Shown here: piece after piece, positions 8,165 through 16,802 of the stretch
Position numbering within the stretch: position 1 is the first letter of the stretch
Layout: each line of letters starts with the position of its first letter
Source: Methanomicrobiales archaeon
Lineage (GTDB): Archaea > Halobacteriota > Methanomicrobia > Methanomicrobiales > Methanospirillaceae
Length of the DNA: 64,000 nt
NCBI GenBank assembly: GCA_022841205.1
Contig: JALHCK010000012.1
Location: 1 to 64,000, forward strand
Direction of reading: 5' to 3'
The notes under the pieces: model-generated
Database searches by the model: none
What the model saw: only the letters and a program-made list of their open reading frames with translations
What the model was told of the DNA's origin: nothing
Translations under genes and position numbers: made by a program

Positions 8165-9328
8165 TCAGGAAAGCGAGAATAGAAGAGGGAGAAGTCCGGT
8201 TGCCTTGATCGTGCCGTATCCTCCCCTCGCCGCCTCCCGCTCGGAGAAGGTCAGGGTAGTATCCCGCCCCTTGCCGAGTACGGCAAAAGGAACCGGGTCG
8301 GCAGTATGCGTCTTCAGCCGCACCGGGGTCGGGTGATCGGGAAGGACTGCAATAATCCCGGAAAATCCTTGCATTATCGTCCCGATCATCGCATCGACAC
8401 GCTCGATGGCAAGCACCTTCTCGCGTACGTCTCCAAGGTGGCCGGCTTCATCGGGAGCTTCGACGTGCAGATAGAGGAAATCCAGGTGTTCGAGTGCAGA
8501 AATGGCGTACCTTGCCTTGGCCTGGTAATCGGTATCAAGATACCCTGTTGCGCCGGGGACTTCGATCACCTCCATTTTTGCACACCGGGCAATGCCCATA
8601 AGCAGGTCGACTGCGGAGATGACGCCGCCCCGTTTCCCGAACTTCTCCCAAAAGGAAGGAAGCGCCGGGCTCTTTCCCCCGCTCCACGGCCATACCTGCG
8701 TGGCGGGAGGTTTGCCGGAGATAAGCCGTGCCCGGTTTACCGGGTGGTCCAGGAAGATCTCCCTGCTCTTCTCCATGCAGGATACCAGGGCAGCACCATC
8801 CCTACCGCTGGGGAGGAACGAAATTACCTCCCTGCCTACGATGTCATGAGGCGGTGTTGTGAGCGAGCCCGATCCACCATGGAGGACGAGGAGGTTACGG
8901 TAGCTGACACCGGGGTAGAACGTTGCAGAAGGAACAGCGCTTTCAAGCGAAGAAAGGAGCTCTTTTCCCTCAGCACTGGAGATGTGGCCGGCGGAGAAAT
9001 CGACCATGGTGCCATCGTTTACCGTGACCAGGTTGCACCGGTATGCGATATCGGATGGCCCAAGCTCGATCTGCATGCTCGCCGCCTCGAGCGGCCCCCT
9101 CCCGGTGTAGCAGGTGCGCGGGTCGTAACCGAGGAGACCGAGGTTGGCGATGTCGCTTCCGGGTTCGAAACCATCCGGTACGGTCTGAACCAAACCCATG
9201 CACCCGTCGCGGGCGATTCGGTCCATGTTCGGTGTATGGGCATACTCGAGCGGGGTCTTGCCACCAAGATCGTCAAGGGGCTCATCCGCCATGCCGTCGC
9301 CAAGGATTACCACGTATTTCATTTGCAT
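8165..9328 (-). CDS. apgM: 2,3-bisphosphoglycerate-independent phosphoglycerate mutase, archaeal type
   Basis: Interconverts 3- and 2-phosphoglycerate in gluconeogenesis/glycolysis. It is an alkaline-phosphatase-superfamily enzyme: YVVILGDGMAD at the N-terminus binds metal, GSDIANLGLLGY carries the catalytic Ser, and HVEAPDEAGHLGD and LPDHPTP give further metal ligands. Its 387 residues match the short archaeal aPGM class rather than bacterial GpmI. Starts at 9328 (MQMKYVV) or 9322 (MKYVV) are both possible; AAGGCAGGA upstream slightly favours 9328. It follows the epimerase gene by 24 nt. Confidence 0.93.
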   Translation of the reverse strand: MQMKYVVILGDGMADEPLDDLGGKTPLEYAHTPNMDRIARDGCMGLVQTVPDGFEPGSDIANLGLLGYDPRTCYTGRGPLEAASMQIELGPSDIAYRCNLVTVNDGTMVDFSAGHISSAEGKELLSSLESAVPSATFYPGVSYRNLLVLHGGSGSLTTPPHDIVGREVISFLPSGRDGAALVSCMEKSREIFLDHPVNRARLISGKPPATQVWPWSGGKSPALPSFWEKFGKRGGVISAVDLLMGIARCAKMEVIEVPGATGYLDTDYQAKARYAISALEHLDFLYLHVEAPDEAGHLGDVREKVLAIERVDAMIGTIMQGFSGIIAVLPDHPTPVRLKTHTADPVPFAVLGKGRDTTLTFSEREAARGGYGTIKATGLLPLLFSLS

Positions 9329-9352
9329 AACATCCTGCCTTCCCGGACCGGT

Positions 9353-10297
9353 TCAGGGGGCGCCGGTCTCCTGGATCAGGGCCTGTGCTGCGGCACGGAC
9401 GGCCTCCTCTGATGTCACACCCGGTCTCCAGCCAAGCGACCTGAGCTTCTCAACCGACAGGAGCATGCGGGGAACGTCTCCCACCCAGCCGCGATCGCCT
9501 CCAGTGTACCGGAAGGTCACATCCCGGAGTCCCATCTCCCTGGCCACAATGGACGCAATCGAATTAACATCGATCCAGTCCTCCGAGCCGATATTATAGC
9601 AGGCAAAGGGCTCCTGGCCATGCTCCACGGCAAACAAAACGGCATCGACACAGGCTGCAACCGAACAGTAGGACTTTGCCTGTTTTCCATTCCCGAGGAT
9701 CTCCAGCGTGGAGGGGTCCTTGCGGAGCTTATGGATGAAGTCCCATATGACTCCATGATTGCTCCGCTCACCAATCACATTGGCGAACCGGAACACCCAG
9801 GACCGCCACCCGTAGCTGTGGACATAACCGGAGATCATCGCTTCGCAGGCAAGCTTCGTGCCGCCGTAAATCGATATGGGCTCCATGCGTGGATACTCCT
9901 CCGGGGTCGGGATGATATCGGCTTCGCCATATACCGTTGAGGTCGAAGTAAACGCAATCTCGCCACATCCCGACTCCCGCATGGCCTCGAGCACCCTGAT
10001 GGTTGCCGTTACATTCTGGGCATAGACCCGGCCCGGGTTACCGGAGCTCGCCCGCACATCGGGGTCGGCCGCGATATGGTATACGCGATCGGCACCCCTG
10101 AATGTTTCCTGCCACCCGTCGGCGAGGAGATCGTTTTTTACAAACCTGATCGCCCCGGATTCGATGTGCCCTGCGATGTGGCGGAGCTCACCGGTGGAAA
10201 GATTGTCGATGACGGTAATCTCATCATTGCGCCTGACGAGGGCATCAACGAGGTGAGATCCGATAAACCCCGCACCACCGGTAACGATCGCCTTCAT
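9353..10297 (-). CDS. NAD-dependent sugar-nucleotide epimerase/dehydratase
   Basis: Extended short-chain dehydrogenase of the GalE family, probably interconverting UDP-sugars for surface glycans. Residues 1-20 contain the NAD motif GGAGFIGSHL, followed by DNLSTG; the catalytic Ser/Thr and YxxxK are represented by STSTVYGE and IYGGTKLACE. The start at 10297 (MKAIVTGG) has AAGGGGAGAG just upstream; an earlier in-frame ATG lacks this. The exact sugar substrate cannot be told from sequence. It is followed closely by apgM. Confidence 0.88.
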   Translation of the reverse strand: MKAIVTGGAGFIGSHLVDALVRRNDEITVIDNLSTGELRHIAGHIESGAIRFVKNDLLADGWQETFRGADRVYHIAADPDVRASSGNPGRVYAQNVTATIRVLEAMRESGCGEIAFTSTSTVYGEADIIPTPEEYPRMEPISIYGGTKLACEAMISGYVHSYGWRSWVFRFANVIGERSNHGVIWDFIHKLRKDPSTLEILGNGKQAKSYCSVAACVDAVLFAVEHGQEPFACYNIGSEDWIDVNSIASIVAREMGLRDVTFRYTGGDRGWVGDVPRMLLSVEKLRSLGWRPGVTSEEAVRAAAQALIQETGAP

Positions 10298-10419
10298 GCT
10301 CTCCCCTTCTACTGTGTGTTCAATCATTAAATTTTCTCTTCGTCATACTAATGGTGCGGTTCTGGGAACCGTCGCAACCACCCTTAATTTCCCAGGCATA
10401 TGCAATAGGATCAGCGGGT

Positions 10420-10840
10420 TCCCGGGCGGCGCCATCGCCCCGGTAAAGAGGATTTACGAAGACCTGGAATCGGCGCCACCGCAAACATCGGCACGGCTGC
10501 GCTCCCACGCACTGCTTCGTGGGCAGGAACATCAAAGTAATCGAAGCATTCGGCAGAATCGACCTGGTGCCTATGGCGTGCTGGCGGCAGGAATTGGCGC
10601 GGGACCGCTGGCCATGCACTGGATCATTTCCTTGCTCATGCAGGCCTTTGCTGATGAGACCTTTGCCTTCTTTTTCCATCCGGAGACCACTTTGCCGGTG
10701 CCCGTCTGCCATCAGGTTCCGGATGCGACAGGAGCGCTCTCTTCTATCGTTCCATTGGAATCTGCACTGTGCAGGTTCCCACCGGTGAGCAAACAGGCGA
10801 TCTGATCACAACGGTAAAAGCCAGAGGCATACCAAGGTGA
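10420..10840 (+). pseudogene. Possible decayed coding relic upstream of mmp12
   Basis: No intact gene spans the 550 bp before mmp12, yet protein-like stretches appear in all three forward frames in turn: FPGGAIAPVKRIYEDLE, then CFVGRNIKVIEAFGRIDLV, then ICTVQVPTGEQTGDLITTV ending at a TGA at 10838. This pattern of shifted frames suggests an old gene with several indels, formerly just upstream of mmp12. I cannot name the family, and the pieces could be chance in GC-rich DNA. Confidence 0.3.
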
Positions 10841-10848
10841 TAACACAG

Positions 10849-11721
10849 ATGTTCATCGGCATTGACCACGGGACGTCCTCGATCCGGTTCTCCTCAGGGG
10901 AGTCCTGTTTCAAGATAACCCGAGAGGAAGCGAGGGAGTTCCGGTGGCAGGCCCTCGCCCGGCTCTGTCCCCTCGACCAGATCGAAGGCATAGCGCTGAC
11001 CTATTCCATGGGAGACGGGTTTTCCAGGATCACCCGGGTTCAGGAGCTGGACAACAGGGGGGTCATCAGCCGCGAAGGTGCCGGTAAGCATATCGGAGGT
11101 GGGACCTGCGTATTTGACCAGGTCCGGCAGAGTGGACTTCCTGCCGTGGCGGTTCCCGGCCTTCACCGGAACTCCCCCACCGATACCCGGTTCAAGGCCT
11201 ATTCCCACCAGGCAAGCCCGGAGAAGATTGGTATCGCCTACCTTGTCTCGGGAGACCTTGGCGGAGATTTCGTGGTTTCTGATACTTCCTCAAACACCGT
11301 AACCCTGCTGATTTCAGGAGGAAGGATCATTGGCGCCCTTGATGCCTGCATCTTTGCACCAGGCCTCGAGCATGGTGCGCTTGATGTGGAGGCAATCCGA
11401 TCGATTGATGCAGGGAAGATTACCGCCAACGGGGCGTTCCTCAAGGCTGGTGTGAACCACACCCTCCCTCCGGACGAGCGTATCCGCACGGTGGCCCTCT
11501 TTGCGGCCATGGAATGCGCGGCACTCCTCCTGCTTGCACCGTCCGCCAGGGTGGCGGTTGCCGGTTCCCTTGCGCACCATATCGCCGGAGAGGTTGAATC
11601 CCTCCTGCAAAAACCAGTCGCGGTGTATGACCAGTGGTGCGCTTCGCGCGGACTTGCCGCCATCGCACGGGATGTGTTTGGGGGAAAGGAAGAAATTCTT
11701 GGGATCGGCGTAAACATGTAG
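10849..11721 (+). CDS. Methanogenesis marker protein 12 (actin/sugar-kinase fold)
   Basis: Member of the mmp12 family, found in essentially all methanogens, with an ASKHA-type ATPase fold; its biochemical role is not established. The N-terminal MFIGIDHGTSSIRF is the phosphate-1-like loop, VVSDTSSNTVTLLISGG and IIGALDACIFAPG follow, and VAVAGSLAHH near the C-terminus resembles the adenosine motif. ATG 10849 is preferred over the in-frame GTG at 10837, because that GTG lies inside AAGGTGA, a good ribosome site for 10849. Confidence 0.85.
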   Translation: MFIGIDHGTSSIRFSSGESCFKITREEAREFRWQALARLCPLDQIEGIALTYSMGDGFSRITRVQELDNRGVISREGAGKHIGGGTCVFDQVRQSGLPAVAVPGLHRNSPTDTRFKAYSHQASPEKIGIAYLVSGDLGGDFVVSDTSSNTVTLLISGGRIIGALDACIFAPGLEHGALDVEAIRSIDAGKITANGAFLKAGVNHTLPPDERIRTVALFAAMECAALLLLAPSARVAVAGSLAHHIAGEVESLLQKPVAVYDQWCASRGLAAIARDVFGGKEEILGIGVNM

Positions 11722-11722
11722 A

Positions 11723-11733
11723 TTTTTATTATT
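11723..11733 (+). promoter_or_regulatory. TATA box of porGDAB
   Basis: TTTTTATTATT begins immediately after the mmp12 stop and 29-39 nt before the TTG start of porG, so the operon probably has its own promoter and a very short leader. Confidence 0.5.
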
Positions 11734-11761
11734 AATCATGTAAGATTATTATGGGATTTTC

Positions 11762-12304
11762 TTGAGAGAGCTTCGTATCCATGGCAGGGGCGGTCAGGGT
11801 TCGGTAACCGCCGCCGAGCTGATCGCGGTCGCTGCCTTCGAGGGCGGCATGTTTGCCCAGGCTTTTCCGGCATTCGGCGTAGAACGAAGGGGAGCACCGG
11901 TGCAGGCGTTTGTACGGTTCGACAACCATAAGATCAGGCTCCGGAGCCAGATCTATGAACCCGACTACATCATTGTCCAGGACAGCACCCTGATCCGGGA
12001 TGTCAATGTTTTCCAGGGACTGAAAGAGGGGGGGATCGCCATCATCAACACCGAGAAGGCCCTGACGTACCCGTTTCCGAAGGGAGTAAAGGTCATCACG
12101 ATAGATGCAACATCGATTGCACTCCGGGTGCTGGGAATCCCTATCACCAACACCACGCTCATGGGGGCGTTTGCTGCGGCAAGCGGCGAGATCAAGATCG
12201 AGGCCCTCGAGGATGCCTTCCGGAGGAGATTCAAGGGCGAACTTGCCGAGAAGAATATTGCTGCAGCAAAAGAGGCCTATCGGTTCGTGAAGGAGGCGTC
12301 CTGA
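11762..12304 (+). CDS. porG: Pyruvate:ferredoxin oxidoreductase, gamma subunit
   Basis: Gamma subunit of the four-subunit 2-oxoacid:ferredoxin oxidoreductase, which in methanogens makes pyruvate from acetyl-CoA and CO2. The 180 residues begin RELRIHGRGGQGSVTAAEL, the family hallmark, with AQAFPAFGVERRGAPVQAFVR next. No ATG is available in frame, so a TTG at 11762 is taken as start. It is first in the order G-D-A-B, typical for pyruvate synthase; 2-oxoisovalerate or other oxoacids are less likely alternatives. Confidence 0.9.
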   Translation: MRELRIHGRGGQGSVTAAELIAVAAFEGGMFAQAFPAFGVERRGAPVQAFVRFDNHKIRLRSQIYEPDYIIVQDSTLIRDVNVFQGLKEGGIAIINTEKALTYPFPKGVKVITIDATSIALRVLGIPITNTTLMGAFAAASGEIKIEALEDAFRRRFKGELAEKNIAAAKEAYRFVKEAS

Positions 12305-12305
12305 C

Positions 12306-12566
12306 ATGGCTCTCGGACTTGGTTGCACGGCCCGGCCCGGGAAATCCCGGGAGAACAAGACCGGCAGCTGGCGGGTATTTCGTCCCGAGTTCATCGCCGA
12401 TAAATGCACGAAGTGCAGGATGTGCATGATCGTCTGCCCTGAAGGATGCATCGGGGAGGATGCGGAGGGATTACCGGTACCGGATTACGACTACTGCAAG
12501 GGCTGCGGGCTCTGTGCAGAAGAATGTCCGTCAGAGGCCATCGAGATGAAAAAGGAGGAGAAGTAG
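12306..12566 (+). CDS. porD: Pyruvate:ferredoxin oxidoreductase, delta (ferredoxin) subunit
   Basis: An 86-residue 2[4Fe-4S] polyferredoxin subunit that passes electrons from the catalytic heterodimer to ferredoxin. Two CxxCxxCxxxCP motifs are present, CTKCRMCMIVCP (about residues 36-47) and CKGCGLCAEECP (about 66-77). It begins one base after the porG stop and ends one base before porA starts, so translation is coupled. Confidence 0.93.
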   Translation: MALGLGCTARPGKSRENKTGSWRVFRPEFIADKCTKCRMCMIVCPEGCIGEDAEGLPVPDYDYCKGCGLCAEECPSEAIEMKKEEK

Positions 12567-12567
12567 C

Positions 12568-13725
12568 ATGCTCGAGATCATGGAAGGATCCCACGCCGTG
12601 GCAAAATCTGTCGGCCTGTGCCGGCCCGGGGTCATAGCCGCATACCCGATCACCCCGCAGACCCATATCGTCGAAGCGTTGGCCGATATGGTTGCCGATT
12701 GCAGTATCGATGCCGAATATATCACCGTTGAAAGCGAGTTTTCTGCTCTATCAGCATGCCTTGGGGCGAGCGCTGCCGGCTCCCGTGTCTATTCTGCCAC
12801 CACCTCGCAGGGTTTGGCCCTGATGTTCGAAGTGTGCTTCAACTGTGCGGGCATGCGATTCCCGGTGGTGATGTCGATTGTGAACCGGGCAATGGGTGCA
12901 CCGCTATCGATCTGGAACGACCAGCAGGACTCAATCTCGCTCCGCGATTCGGGGTGGTTGCAGCTGTATGCCGAAGACAACCAGGAAGCAGCCGATCTCC
13001 ATTACATTGCCTACCGTGTTGCCGAGGATCACCGCGTCCTCCTTCCCGCCTTTGTCTGCTTTGACGGATTCATCCTCTCTCATACCTACGAGCCGGTGGA
13101 CATGCTCACCAGGAAGCAGGCCGAAAGTTACCTGCCCCCGTTCAAACCATACCACCGTCTTGATGCCGCTGACCCAATCAGTTTCGGGCTGTTTGCTGCA
13201 CCGGACTACTACATGGAATTCCGTTACGCCATCGACCAGGCCATGAAACAGGCACGGAGTATCATTCCCGAAGCGGGAACGGAGTTCTCTGAAATGTTTG
13301 GCAGGGACTACAGCGGGCTTACCGAAGCGTACCGGATCGATGATGCAGACTGTGCCATCGTTGCCATGGGCTCGATCTGCGGGACGGTGAAGGATGCCAT
13401 CGATGAGATGCGGAATGCCGGTAAGAAGGTGGGGCTGCTCAAACTCCGGGCCTTCCGCCCGTTCCCTGAAAAGGAGGTGCAGAAAGCGCTTGCCGGTGTC
13501 AGCACGGTTGCGGTCCTCGACAAGAACATATCGCTTGGGTCCAAGGGGGCAGTAGCCCTCGAGATACGTGATGCCCTCTATGGGTCGCAGATAACGGTTT
13601 TGGACTACATCATCGCACTCGGTGGCCGTGACGTGAGGAAGAAGGATATTGCAACAGTTGTTGCCAGTGCGGAGGCGGGAGTGGGGGACCTCTTCTATGG
13701 TCTCCGCGAGGAGGTGCTGAAATGA
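12568..13725 (+). CDS. porA: Pyruvate:ferredoxin oxidoreductase, alpha subunit
   Basis: Alpha subunit (385 residues) forming the pyrimidine-binding part of the thiamine diphosphate site. The N-terminal GSHAVAKSVGLCRPGVIAAYPITPQ is the family signature and VESEFSALSACLGAS supplies the conserved Glu region; ATTSQGLALMFE and VNRAMGAPLSIW follow. The C-terminal domain (DCAIVAMGSICGTVKDAI) is the transketolase-C-like part. GAGGAGAAG precedes the ATG. It overlaps porB by ATGA at 13722. Confidence 0.94.
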   Translation: MLEIMEGSHAVAKSVGLCRPGVIAAYPITPQTHIVEALADMVADCSIDAEYITVESEFSALSACLGASAAGSRVYSATTSQGLALMFEVCFNCAGMRFPVVMSIVNRAMGAPLSIWNDQQDSISLRDSGWLQLYAEDNQEAADLHYIAYRVAEDHRVLLPAFVCFDGFILSHTYEPVDMLTRKQAESYLPPFKPYHRLDAADPISFGLFAAPDYYMEFRYAIDQAMKQARSIIPEAGTEFSEMFGRDYSGLTEAYRIDDADCAIVAMGSICGTVKDAIDEMRNAGKKVGLLKLRAFRPFPEKEVQKALAGVSTVAVLDKNISLGSKGAVALEIRDALYGSQITVLDYIIALGGRDVRKKDIATVVASAEAGVGDLFYGLREEVLK

Positions 13726-14621
13726 AAGGTGACGAAGCAGCCTGCGTGCTGTTCGATGCCGGTCACCGTGCATGCGGGGGATGTGCGGCGGCCATGGCAG
13801 CGCGCTTCATCCTCGAAGCAGCAGGCAAGGATACTATCATAGTCTCATCGACCGGCTGCATGGAGGTCTTCTCGACCCCTTATCCCGAAACGGCATGGAA
13901 CGTGCCCTGGATACACTCCCTCTTTGAGAACAACTCGGCCGTTGCCTCAGGGATCGTCGCATCGCTGAAGAAGCAGGGGAGGAAGGAGAAAGTCATCGCA
14001 CTGGGAGGCGACGGGGCGACCTTCGATATCGGTATCCTCTGTATCTCCGGCGCCTTCGAACGGGGACACGATTTCACATATATCTGCTACGACAACGAAG
14101 CCTACATGAACACCGGGATCCAGCGATCAGGGGCCACCCCCTACGATGCAAGCACCACCACCAGCCCGGCCGGGAAGTGCTCATATGGCAACCCGCGCCC
14201 CAAGAAGGATCTTCCGGCCATCCTGGCCGCCCACGGCGCCCCGTATGTGGCAACGGCCTCAATCGCCTATCCCCCGGACCTCAAGAAGAAAGTCGAAAAG
14301 GCGGTCAATACCCCGGGCCCCTGTTACATCCAGATCCATGCCCCATGTTGCACCGGGTGGGGATTTGAGTCGGAAAAGACCATCACCATTGGAAAGCTTG
14401 CCATCGAGACAGGCCTCTGGGTGAACTACGAGATGGAAGAGGGGAAGGTGACGAGAGTGAAAAAGGTGGTCCGAAAGCCGGTCGAGGCGTACCTGACAGA
14501 GCAGAAGCGGTTCCGCCACCTCTTCAAGCCGAAACGGAATGACGCCGAGATTGCCAAGATCCAGGCCATTGCCGACCGGAACGCCGAGAAGTTCGGAATC
14601 GATATCAAACTGAAGGCGTAA
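13722..14621 (+). CDS. porB: Pyruvate:ferredoxin oxidoreductase, beta subunit
   Basis: Beta subunit (299 residues) carrying the thiamine diphosphate diphosphate site and a [4Fe-4S] cluster. HRACGGCAAAMAAR gives the first cluster Cys pair (CxxC), CMEVFSTPYP and ALGGDGATFDIG (GDG...N-type ThDP motif, with CYDNEAYMNTG) follow. PyrH-like ends are absent and the length fits PorB. It is the last gene of the operon; a T-rich stretch follows about 15 bp after the stop. Confidence 0.94.
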   Translation: MKGDEAACVLFDAGHRACGGCAAAMAARFILEAAGKDTIIVSSTGCMEVFSTPYPETAWNVPWIHSLFENNSAVASGIVASLKKQGRKEKVIALGGDGATFDIGILCISGAFERGHDFTYICYDNEAYMNTGIQRSGATPYDASTTTSPAGKCSYGNPRPKKDLPAILAAHGAPYVATASIAYPPDLKKKVEKAVNTPGPCYIQIHAPCCTGWGFESEKTITIGKLAIETGLWVNYEMEEGKVTRVKKVVRKPVEAYLTEQKRFRHLFKPKRNDAEIAKIQAIADRNAEKFGIDIKLKA

Positions 14622-14764
14622 AAAAAACCCCCTTTTTGGACACTTCAGCGAAAACAGGGGGGCGGGGGGAGGTGCGGGCATACCTGCCCCATGCCCAGCA
14701 ACAGTTACCGGGCATCTGTTGCACAGAGGCCATATACCCTGCAAGGCTTCCCTGGCGATAGCTC

Positions 14765-14773
14765 TTTTTATAA
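14765..14773 (+). promoter_or_regulatory. TATA box for the YeeE-type transporter unit
   Basis: TTTTTATAA is one of the better TATA matches in the window. A start site about 26 nt downstream would fall near 14795, before the small ORF at 14808 and some 200 nt before the transporter gene. Confidence 0.55.
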
Positions 14774-14807
14774 GATCGCCCATCCATCGTCTCAAACAGA
14801 ACCGTAG

Positions 14808-14999
14808 ATGGGCAAAACCAGCCTCTGGCTTGTCCGGTACTTTTCCTCCACTTCGGTCACGATTAACTGTGACCCATGCTTTTCCCCAGTCTCAAGCATC
14901 GGTGCGGCTGCATGGCAAACCGCAGGTCGGGATTTGTCCCCTGATGCAAGAGATTATTTCGGGGCGCATCATTCCCCTCTCGTGGAAGACAGACCATGA
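14808..14999 (+). CDS. Possible 63-residue leader ORF with an NCDPC motif
   Basis: An ATG lies about 13 nt after the predicted transcript start, and the frame stops with a TGA that overlaps the ATG of the transporter gene as ATGA (14996-14999). The product has a CDPC dithiol pair and a slightly hydrophobic N-terminus; no known domain is seen. Codon use is mixed and there is no Shine-Dalgarno, so it may be only an open leader. The overlap and the promoter position make it worth listing. Confidence 0.3.
   Translation: MGKTSLWLVRYFSSTSVTINCDPCFSPVSSIGAAAWQTAGRDLSPDARDYFGAHHSPLVEDRP
14855..14874. repeat. Inverted repeat GGTCAC-8-GTGACC
   Basis: A perfect 6-bp inverted repeat with an 8-bp AT-containing spacer in the leader of the YeeE-type transporter genes. 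The size suits a dimeric regulator site or a small RNA hairpin. Confidence 0.4.
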
Positions 15000-15520
15000 T
15001 AGAATGGCTCACCATGGCGAGGTGGTCGCCCTACATAGTTGGAGCCGGGATCGGATTTCTCATCTGGGCAACGTTTCTGTTCTCCGACCGGCCACTTGGT
15101 GCATCGATGGCATACACCAGGACTGCTGGAATGGTTGAATCAGCAGTTTCTCCTGAAAAGACAGCATCAATGCCGTATTACCAGAAGTTTTCACCAACGA
15201 CAGACTGGAACTGGTTTCTCATCATCGGTGTAGTTATCGGGGCATTTATCTCGGCACTGCTCTCCGGCACCTTTTCCATCATGCTCGTCCCTCCCGTTTT
15301 CGCTGAAGCGTTCGGGTTGAATACGGGCCTTCGTGCTGCATTCGCGCTGGCCGGGGGTATCCTCATGGGGCTTGGTGCCCGGTGGGCAGGGGGCTGCACA
15401 TCGGGGCACGGGATATCCGGGACGCTCCAGCTCTCGGTTGCCAGTTACGTCGCGGCGGCCTGCTTCTTTGCCGGTGGAATTTTTGTCGCGGGCCTGATTT
15501 TTGGGTTCCCGTACATGTGA
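14996..15520 (+). CDS. YeeE/YedE (TsuA-like) membrane protein, first half
   Basis: A 174-residue integral membrane protein with four or five hydrophobic segments. ARWAGGCTSGHGISG matches the conserved Cys-containing loop of the YeeE/TsuA family, whose characterised members import thiosulfate; related proteins are tied to sulfur or selenium supply. Single-chain TsuA has two such halves; here each half is a separate gene, this one followed 12 nt later by its partner. The start overlaps the upstream small ORF. Confidence 0.8.
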   Translation: MIEWLTMARWSPYIVGAGIGFLIWATFLFSDRPLGASMAYTRTAGMVESAVSPEKTASMPYYQKFSPTTDWNWFLIIGVVIGAFISALLSGTFSIMLVPPVFAEAFGLNTGLRAAFALAGGILMGLGARWAGGCTSGHGISGTLQLSVASYVAAACFFAGGIFVAGLIFGFPYM

Positions 15521-15532
15521 GAGGTGTAAAAA

Positions 15533-16090
15533 TTGGCATTTGAAAGACTCAGATCAGATATGCAGGCCCAGCGGGTCCTTGGGCTCATCTTTGGTATCAC
15601 CTTCGGGTTCCTCCTCCAGAAGGGCGGGGCGACTGATTACGGGATCATCATCGGGCAGCTCCTCCTCACCGATTTTACCGTTGTAAACATCATGTTATCC
15701 GCAATGCTCGTTGGAATGATCGGTGTCTTTACGATGAAGGAGCTTGGGCTTGTACGGCTGCATGTCAGAGGTGGATCATGGGGCGCTACCGTTATCGGCG
15801 GCCTGATCTTTGGGGCAGGGTTCGCCATCCTCGGCTACTGTCCCGGGACGGCTGCCGGTGCTGCCGGGTCAGGGTCGCTCGATGCGGTGGTTGGGATGAT
15901 CGGGATCGTGCTCGGCGCCGGGCTGTTCGCCCGCCTCTACCCCTTCCTGGACCGCTCGATTCTCAACAGTGGCCCGTTCCCGGCAGAGACCCTGCCGGAG
16001 ATGTTCGGGATGAAACCCGGTCTGGTCGTTGTAGCCGTTGCGCTCGTGGTTCTGGGAACCCTCGCCACCATTGCGGCTCTCGGGTTCTAG
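15533..16090 (+). CDS. YeeE/YedE (TsuA-like) membrane protein, second half
   Basis: A 185-residue membrane protein paired with the preceding gene. It holds five or so hydrophobic segments and the second family loop, GYCPGTAAGAAGSG, with its conserved Cys. The start is TTG at 15533, preceded by GAGAGGTG at an ideal distance; the first ATG (15560) would cut into conserved sequence. The two proteins probably assemble into one pore for a small sulfur anion; the substrate is inferred from the family only. Confidence 0.8.
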   Translation: MAFERLRSDMQAQRVLGLIFGITFGFLLQKGGATDYGIIIGQLLLTDFTVVNIMLSAMLVGMIGVFTMKELGLVRLHVRGGSWGATVIGGLIFGAGFAILGYCPGTAAGAAGSGSLDAVVGMIGIVLGAGLFARLYPFLDRSILNSGPFPAETLPEMFGMKPGLVVVAVALVVLGTLATIAALGF

Positions 16091-16184
16091 TGCTGCCCCC
16101 TGGTAATGATCACCCTGCTCCGGAGGATCTTTAAAAATCCTGCACAGGTGGATTACCCGCCCGGATACCCCTTCCAGGCGCCCC

Positions 16185-16802
16185 TCAGGATCTCTTTTTC
16201 CTGGTGAGGAGAAACGGGAGGAGCAACACGATGGCGATGATTATCCAGAACTGCCCGAACCATGCGAGCCAGTCCTCCCGTTCCGGGGCATAGAACCGTA
16301 GCTCCGCGGAGCGGGTTGCATTCCAGGTTACGTGGATGGAGCCGTCCTTTTGTTCTGATACCACGGCATCCGGTGGGCTGATAACGCCGAGGAGCCGGTT
16401 CCGGACATCAAGGCCGGGGGGGATGCTTACCACAACCCGAAGGGGTTCTGTAAAAGCGACGACCAGGTGGTTCTGGGTGATCCGCCCGGCATACCGTACC
16501 GTATAGTTCCCCTTTGGGAAGGTGATGACCGATCGATCGCTCCAGGTAAAATTACAGGGAGAACAATCGCCAGAGAGGGAGACCCCGGTCACCTGGATCG
16601 GGATCCGCTCTCCCAGGAGCCCTGTCTCGGCAAACTCGAACCGATCTGCATTCTCCACCTGTACTGCTCCCTGGTAGGCAGTCCCATTCGGCGCTACCCG
16701 GTACTCTGCAGTGAGTGCAATCGCCGGGGCGATGATCAGGAAGACTGCAATGCACAGAGCAGCGACTGCAGATCGGCATCGATCTCTATCGGGGCGTCGC
16801 AT
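16185..16802 (-). CDS. Membrane-anchored exported protein (DUF5803-like)
   Basis: A 205-residue protein with a signal peptide or anchor at about residues 10-30, an extracytoplasmic beta-rich domain, and a C-terminal membrane helix (FWIIIAIVLLLPFLL) followed by RKKRS, so the tail is cytoplasmic. It resembles an uncharacterised archaeal family I recall as DUF5803, with low certainty. Two Cys in SGDCSPCNFTW could form a disulfide. Its start lies inside the 3' end of thrC with 67 bp of overlap; no later start is available before the signal segment. Confidence 0.65.
   Translation of the reverse strand: MRRPDRDRCRSAVAALCIAVFLIIAPAIALTAEYRVAPNGTAYQGAVQVENADRFEFAETGLLGERIPIQVTGVSLSGDCSPCNFTWSDRSVITFPKGNYTVRYAGRITQNHLVVAFTEPLRVVVSIPPGLDVRNRLLGVISPPDAVVSEQKDGSIHVTWNATRSAELRFYAPEREDWLAWFGQFWIIIAIVLLLPFLLTRKKRS

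Noticed and set aside
8306..9412. A 368-residue ORF antisense to apgM
   Set aside because: apgM has all metal-binding motifs; the opposite frame has none and no promoter.
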